Origin: Pseudomonadota bacterium
GTDB taxonomy: Bacteria > Pseudomonadota > Alphaproteobacteria > Rhizobiales > Rhizobiaceae
DNA: 10,267 nucleotides
Direction of reading: 5' to 3'
Assembly (NCBI GenBank): GCA_023428515.1
Contig: JAEYXI010000493.1
Coordinates: forward strand, 1-10,267
Both the position numbers and the translations under genes were made by a program. Below the pieces are notes generated by a model, which did no database searches, was not told the DNA's origin, and saw nothing but the letters and a program-made list of their open reading frames with translations. Positions 6,589 to 10,267 of the stretch are shown in pieces. Positions within the stretch are counted from its first letter, which is position 1; each line of letters begins with the position of its first letter.

Positions 6589-7479
6589 GTGACTTTCACC
6601 GTCCAGTTCCTGATCGACGTCCTCAGCCTCGGTGGCGCCTATGCGCTGATGGCGCTCGGCCTCGTCATCGTCTACGGCATCCTGCGGCTCGTGAATTTCG
6701 CCTATGGCGAACTCATCATGGTGGCCGGCTACACCATGTTCCTGATGAACGGGTCCGGCGCTCCATGGCTCATCATGGCCCTGGTTGCGGTCGCCATGGC
6801 AGTGGCGGCCGGCATCGCAACCGACTATGTCGCCTTCCGCCCGGTACGCGCCAAGTCCGTCACGGCGGTGCTGATCACCTCCTTCGCCTTCTCCACGCTA
6901 CTGCAAAACGCCGCTCTGCTGTTCATCTCGCCACGCCCCCGGCCGGTGCCGCTGCCGGAAATCTTCTCGCAGACGGTGACGATCCTCGGCGCGGTGACGC
7001 CATTGCGCAATCTGATCACCATAGCGGCGGCCGTAATCCTCCTCGCGCTGTTCGCCTGGATGATGAGGAGCACCGTGCTCGGCATCGCGATGCGGGCGGC
7101 GGCAACCAACTTCACCATGGCGCGCATGCTCGGCGTGCCAGCCAATCTGATCATCTCATCGGCCTTCGCGATCAGCGGCCTTCTCGGCGGCGTGGTCGGA
7201 ATCCTCTGGATCGGCCGCATCGGGACTGTCGTTCCCGGCATTGGTCTCGAACCGCTGCTGGTCGCCTTCATCGCGACGGTGATCGGAGGCATGCGCTCGA
7301 TGCAGGGGGCGGTGATCGGCGGCTTCCTGCTCGCGCTGATCGACACCACCCTCAACTACACGCTTCCGCAGGACCTGCTGAAGTTCCGCGACGCCTTCAC
7401 CTTCAGCCTGGTCATCCTGATCCTGTTGTGGCGGCCCGACGGGCTGATCAAAGGTCCAGCCTCGGGTCAGAGGACGTGA
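6589..7479 (+). CDS. Branched-chain amino acid-type ABC permease, LivH-type
   Basis: This is a 296-residue inner-membrane permease with about eight hydrophobic segments. The N-terminus (FLIDVLSLGGAYALMALGL, then VIVYGILRLVNFAYGELIM) is the standard start of LivH-type permeases. AMRAAATNFTMARMLGV (about residues 167-183) matches the cytoplasmic loop that contacts the ATPases. The C-terminal IGGMRSMQGAVIGGFLLALI and LLWRPDGLIKG are also family hallmarks. Start is GTG at 6589, with GGAGG at 6578-6582 six nt upstream. The 3' end abuts the LivM-type gene. With that gene it forms the membrane channel of the importer. Confidence 0.95.
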   Translation: MTFTVQFLIDVLSLGGAYALMALGLVIVYGILRLVNFAYGELIMVAGYTMFLMNGSGAPWLIMALVAVAMAVAAGIATDYVAFRPVRAKSVTAVLITSFAFSTLLQNAALLFISPRPRPVPLPEIFSQTVTILGAVTPLRNLITIAAAVILLALFAWMMRSTVLGIAMRAAATNFTMARMLGVPANLIISSAFAISGLLGGVVGILWIGRIGTVVPGIGLEPLLVAFIATVIGGMRSMQGAVIGGFLLALIDTTLNYTLPQDLLKFRDAFTFSLVILILLWRPDGLIKGPASGQRT

Positions 7480-7484
7480 GCGAC

Positions 7485-8513
7485 ATGAAGCGCCATTTGC
7501 TCACTCTCGCCGTGCTTGGCGGCCTTATCGCCCTGCTGGTGCTGCTCAACGCGATATTCGGCATACGGCTCTACGACCGGATCGCGACCAATCTGTGCAT
7601 CTCGCTGGTGCTGGTCCTCGGCCTACAGGTGTTCATGGGCAATTCCGGCATCCTTTCCTTCGCCCATATCGGCTTCATGGGAATCGGCGCCTACGTCTCG
7701 GCGGTGCTGACGATACCGGCACAGATGAAGGGGATGGCGCTGCCGGACCTCTATCCCTTCCTCGAGGGCGTGGAGTTGTCGCCGTATCTGGCGATTGCAG
7801 CGGGCGGCATCGTCGCGGCGCTGGTCGCGGCCGCCGTTTCCTATCCATTGATGCGGCTTTCCGATGCCGCCGCGGTCATCACGTCCTTCGCACTCCTGGT
7901 CGTGCTCTACACGGTGATGACGCATTGGAGCGCGCTGACCAACGGACCGCGCACCCTGTTCGGGCTGCCGAAGGCCACCGACCTGTCGCTTGCGGCGATC
8001 GTCGCGGCCATCGCGCTTGTGGCCGCCCTTGCCTTCAAGGAGTCGAGAACCGGCCGCCTCTTGCGTGCGAGCCGCGACGACGAGACAGCGGCCGCCGCGA
8101 TGGGTGCCCATATCCCGGTTCTGCGCTGGAAGGCGTTTGTCCTGGCAGCATTGTTCGCCGGTGTCGGAGGAGCGCTGTGGGGACATTTCATTACCTCCTT
8201 CTCGCCCAAGGCTTTCTATCTCCGGGAGACCTTCCTGATCCTCAGCATGCTGGTGATCGGCGGCACCAATACGGTGACCGGGGCCGTGGTCGGCACCTTC
8301 GTGGTGACGCTTGCCTATGAGGGTCTTCGCGGGTTCGAAGGCGTGCTCAACGAAGCCAAGATCATGGCCGAACCGGTCGTCGGGCTTACCGAGATCGTGC
8401 TGGCTCTCTCCATGATCGCCGTGCTGGCGCTCCGGCCGGGCGGCATGTTCCCGACACGCGAGGTCGGCGCCCTGTTCGGGCGCCGCAGGAAGAAGCAGGA
8501 GAAGCCGGGATGA
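7485..8513 (+). CDS. Branched-chain amino acid-type ABC permease, LivM-type
   Basis: This is a 342-residue inner-membrane permease, partner of the LivH-type subunit. Several hydrophobic helices are evident. Family motifs: LCISLVLVLGLQVFMGNSGILSFAHIGFMGIGAY written in two runs (LCISLVLVLGLQVFMG, then NSGILSFAHIGFMGIGAY), RLLRASRDDETAAAAMGAHI for the ATPase-contact loop, and VIGGTNTVTGAVVGTF. The C-terminal tail is short and basic (GRRRKKQEK). ATG at 7485 has AGGA at 7471-7474, 10 nt upstream. An in-frame GTG at 7476, overlapping the previous stop, is an alternative that adds three residues. The frame is open far upstream (to 6765), but that part is an out-of-phase reading of the LivH-type gene. 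The stop overlaps the ATG of the next gene (ATGA). A perfect 8-bp inverted repeat lies in its last codons (8465-8485). Confidence 0.93.
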   Translation: MKRHLLTLAVLGGLIALLVLLNAIFGIRLYDRIATNLCISLVLVLGLQVFMGNSGILSFAHIGFMGIGAYVSAVLTIPAQMKGMALPDLYPFLEGVELSPYLAIAAGGIVAALVAAAVSYPLMRLSDAAAVITSFALLVVLYTVMTHWSALTNGPRTLFGLPKATDLSLAAIVAAIALVAALAFKESRTGRLLRASRDDETAAAAMGAHIPVLRWKAFVLAALFAGVGGALWGHFITSFSPKAFYLRETFLILSMLVIGGTNTVTGAVVGTFVVTLAYEGLRGFEGVLNEAKIMAEPVVGLTEIVLALSMIAVLALRPGGMFPTREVGALFGRRRKKQEKPG

Positions 8514-9178
8514 ACTGGAAGACCGCTTACCGTTCCTTTTATTACGCGAATGCAGAGGAGCCTGCGGACATCCGGCTTGTTCCGGAGACGACAGCCCTGC
8601 TCGTCATCGACATCCAGAACACCTATCTCGCCGACAAGGATACGCCCGAGGAGACGCAGCGTTGGCAGCCTTTCTTCAAGCGGATGCGGGAGACCGTGAT
8701 CCCCAACACAGCGCGGCTGATCGCCGAATGCCGCTCTCGTGGCGTCGAGGTGATCTATGCGCGCATAGCCTGCCTCAAGGCAGACGGGCGCGACCGCTCG
8801 CTCAGCCAGAAAAAGCCGGGCTTCAACTATCTGCTCCTTCCGAAGGACCTGGAGGAGGGGCAGGTGGTGCCTGAACTGGCGCCCCTTGAAGACGACATAA
8901 CCATCATCAAGACGACCGACAGCGCGCTCACGGGGACCAATTTGCGGCTGATCCTGCACAATATGGGGATCAAGGACGTGATCTGCGCCGGCATCTTCAC
9001 GGACCAGTGCGTGTCCTCGACCGTGCGCAGCCTTGCCGACGAGAGTTTTGGGGTCGTCGTCGTCGACGACTGCACGGCCGCAGCCACGATGGAACTCCAC
9101 CGGCACGAACTCGAGATCATCAACATGATCTATTGCCACGTCGCGCAGCTCGACGAGGTGACCGGCTTCTTCGAGTGA
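8510..9178 (+). CDS. Isochorismatase-family cysteine hydrolase (copy 2)
   Basis: This 222-residue hydrolase has the same fold and subfamily as the product of 3118-3780. The triad is D34 in ALLVIDIQN, K134 in IIKTTDSA and C167 in GIFTDQCVSSTVRS. The pair share IPN before the first helix, EV-[LI]-Y, L-x-x-DGRDRSL, V-x-x-E-x-AP, L-x-N-x-G and GI-x-TDQCV-x-S-x-VR. This copy has a longer N-terminus (about 10 residues more, aromatic-rich: WKTAYRSFYYAN), which may shape its active site or oligomer. The substrate is probably an amide or ureido compound, distinct from or sequential to that of copy 1 (inference). ATG at 8510 overlaps the permease stop by 4 nt, with AGGAG at 8497-8501 eight nt upstream. 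Its position beyond the permeases confirms that the hydrolases and importer form one functional unit. Confidence 0.92.
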   Translation: MNWKTAYRSFYYANAEEPADIRLVPETTALLVIDIQNTYLADKDTPEETQRWQPFFKRMRETVIPNTARLIAECRSRGVEVIYARIACLKADGRDRSLSQKKPGFNYLLLPKDLEEGQVVPELAPLEDDITIIKTTDSALTGTNLRLILHNMGIKDVICAGIFTDQCVSSTVRSLADESFGVVVVDDCTAAATMELHRHELEIINMIYCHVAQLDEVTGFFE

Positions 9179-9183
9179 CGGCG

Positions 9184-10267
9184 ATGAAGGATAGCGGCGC
9201 AACGAACGTCTACGAGAGGGACCTAGCCGCCCTTTCGCAGATGTCCCACCTCCGCTTCTTTCCATTGGCGGCCGTGGGTGGCAGCGGCGCGTTCCTGGAC
9301 AATGAGGATGGAAGGCGCTTGCTCGACTTCTCCGCCTCGTGGGGCGCCGCGGCGCTCGGCCATTCGCACCCTGCGGTGCGCAATGCGGTCGACGCCGCGC
9401 TTTCGAACCAGGCCGGCGCCAGCGTCCTCTCTTCGGCCAACCTGCCCTCCGTCAGGCTCGCCGAAAAGCTGCTGTCGATTGTACCCAAGCGGGCAGCCGG
9501 TCGGGTTTGGCTCGGGCACTCCGGTTCCGATGCCAACGAGACGGTCGCGCGTGCGGTGGTGTCGGCAACCGGACGGCCGAGGATCCTCGCTTTCCAGGGC
9601 GCCTATCATGGCGGAACCACCGGCTCCATGGCGGTATCCGGCCATCCGGTCCAGCAGAGTGTCCCCAAAGCGCGGGGCCTGACACTCGTCCCATACCCGG
9701 ATTCATATCGTCATGGTGGCGAGGCCGAAGCCGAACGCACCGCCCTGGAGCACATCCGAAAGCTTTTCGCCGGCTCCGTGCCGCCCGGCGAAGTAGCGGC
9801 CTTCTTCATAGAGCCGATCCAGTCGGATGGCGGCATGCTTGTTCCCCCGGCCAATTTCTTCCGCGAGATCGAGAAGCTTTGCCGGCAGCATGGCATCCTT
9901 CTCGTCTGTGACGAGGTCAAGGTCGGACTGGGGCGCAGCGGAAAGCTGCATGCGTTCGAGCATCTCGGCATCGAGCCCGACATCGTCGTCTTCGGAAAAG
10001 GCCTGGGCGGCGGACTTCCAATCTCGGCGGCGGTCGGCCCCGAGGCGGTGATGAACCATCAGTCCGCCTTCTCGTTCCAGACGGTTCACGGCAATCCCGT
10101 GTGCGCGGCAGCCGCATCCGCGGTGCTCGAAACGATCGAGACGGACGCACTCGCCGAAAATGCGGAGCGCACGGGCGCGTATCTGATCGAAGGCCTCAAC
10201 CGGCTCAAGCAGAAGCATGAGATCATCGGTGATGTCCGTGGACGCGGCCTTGCGATCGGAGTGGAGC
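9184..10267 (+). CDS. Class III PLP-dependent aminotransferase, 3' end cut by window edge
   Basis: This is a fold-type I class III aminotransferase (the family of GABA, ornithine, beta-alanine and putrescine aminotransferases), with 361 codons visible of an expected 420-450. Seen: the N-terminal FLDNEDGRRLLDFSASWGA; the phosphate-binding HSGSDANET; AYHGGTTGSM for ring stacking; EPIQSDGGM; VCDEVKVGLGRSG with the pyridine-nitrogen aspartate D243; VVFGKGLGGGLPISA with the Schiff-base lysine K272; and TVHGNPVCAAAA. DEVKVGLGR replaces the common DEVQTGFGR, a variant I associate with a branch common in Rhizobiales. The donor is probably an omega-amino acid or amine produced by the upstream hydrolases (inference). 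ATG at 9184 lies 5 nt after the previous stop. An in-frame GTG at 9175 overlapping that stop is an alternative. Neither has a strong Shine-Dalgarno, consistent with coupling to the upstream gene. Confidence 0.93.
   Translation, partial: MKDSGATNVYERDLAALSQMSHLRFFPLAAVGGSGAFLDNEDGRRLLDFSASWGAAALGHSHPAVRNAVDAALSNQAGASVLSSANLPSVRLAEKLLSIVPKRAAGRVWLGHSGSDANETVARAVVSATGRPRILAFQGAYHGGTTGSMAVSGHPVQQSVPKARGLTLVPYPDSYRHGGEAEAERTALEHIRKLFAGSVPPGEVAAFFIEPIQSDGGMLVPPANFFREIEKLCRQHGILLVCDEVKVGLGRSGKLHAFEHLGIEPDIVVFGKGLGGGLPISAAVGPEAVMNHQSAFSFQTVHGNPVCAAAASAVLETIETDALAENAERTGAYLIEGLNRLKQKHEIIGDVRGRGLAIGVE

Noticed and set aside
6765..7484. Upstream in-frame extension of the LivM-type gene
   Set aside because: The translation is His/Arg-rich and simply reads the LivH-type gene out of phase. 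The permease similarity begins only after 7485.
8315..9265. A 316-codon minus-strand frame opposite the second hydrolase
   Set aside because: It is antisense to a protein with an intact catalytic triad. It has no domain and no plausible promoter or RBS.

Overview
The window reads as high-GC chromosomal DNA from an alphaproteobacterium. The best guess is Hyphomicrobiales, Mesorhizobium- or Aminobacter-like. This rests on base composition, the style of the encoded proteins and the HAAT-type ABC operon. No rRNA or marker gene is present, so the genus is only inferred. No insertion sequences, tRNA or rRNA genes, CRISPR arrays or phage genes were seen. Coding density is very high, and the longest gene-free stretches are about 148 bp.

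Layout: there are two divergent transcription units. Leftward from about 2173, an RpiR/MurR-type regulator overlaps a glutamine-synthetase-like ligase, which runs off the left edge only a few residues short of its expected C-terminus. Rightward from about 2322 come an N-formylglutamate amidohydrolase family protein, an isochorismatase-fold cysteine hydrolase and a periplasmic amino-acid/amide binding protein. These are followed by both ATPases (LivG- and LivF-type) and both permeases (LivH- and LivM-type) of a branched-chain-amino-acid-type ABC importer. A second isochorismatase-fold hydrolase and a class III PLP aminotransferase, which runs off the right edge, complete the unit. Most rightward genes overlap by 4-11 nt or are nearly abutting. 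The two larger gaps flank the binding-protein gene, and both contain strong stem-loops.

How the genes may work together (inference): the importer takes up a small nitrogenous solute. The amidohydrolase and the two cysteine hydrolases cleave C-N bonds (formyl, amide or ureido) in it or its products. The aminotransferase removes an amino group. The glutamine-synthetase homologue lacks the residues that form the ammonia site of true glutamine synthetase, so it probably gamma-glutamylates an amine or acts on a related substrate. The divergent regulator, with a sugar-isomerase-type sensor domain, probably controls both units from a compact intergenic region where two good -35 boxes flank a palindrome. 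The substrate cannot be read from the sequence. This combination is the most likely place in the window for an undescribed catabolic pathway.
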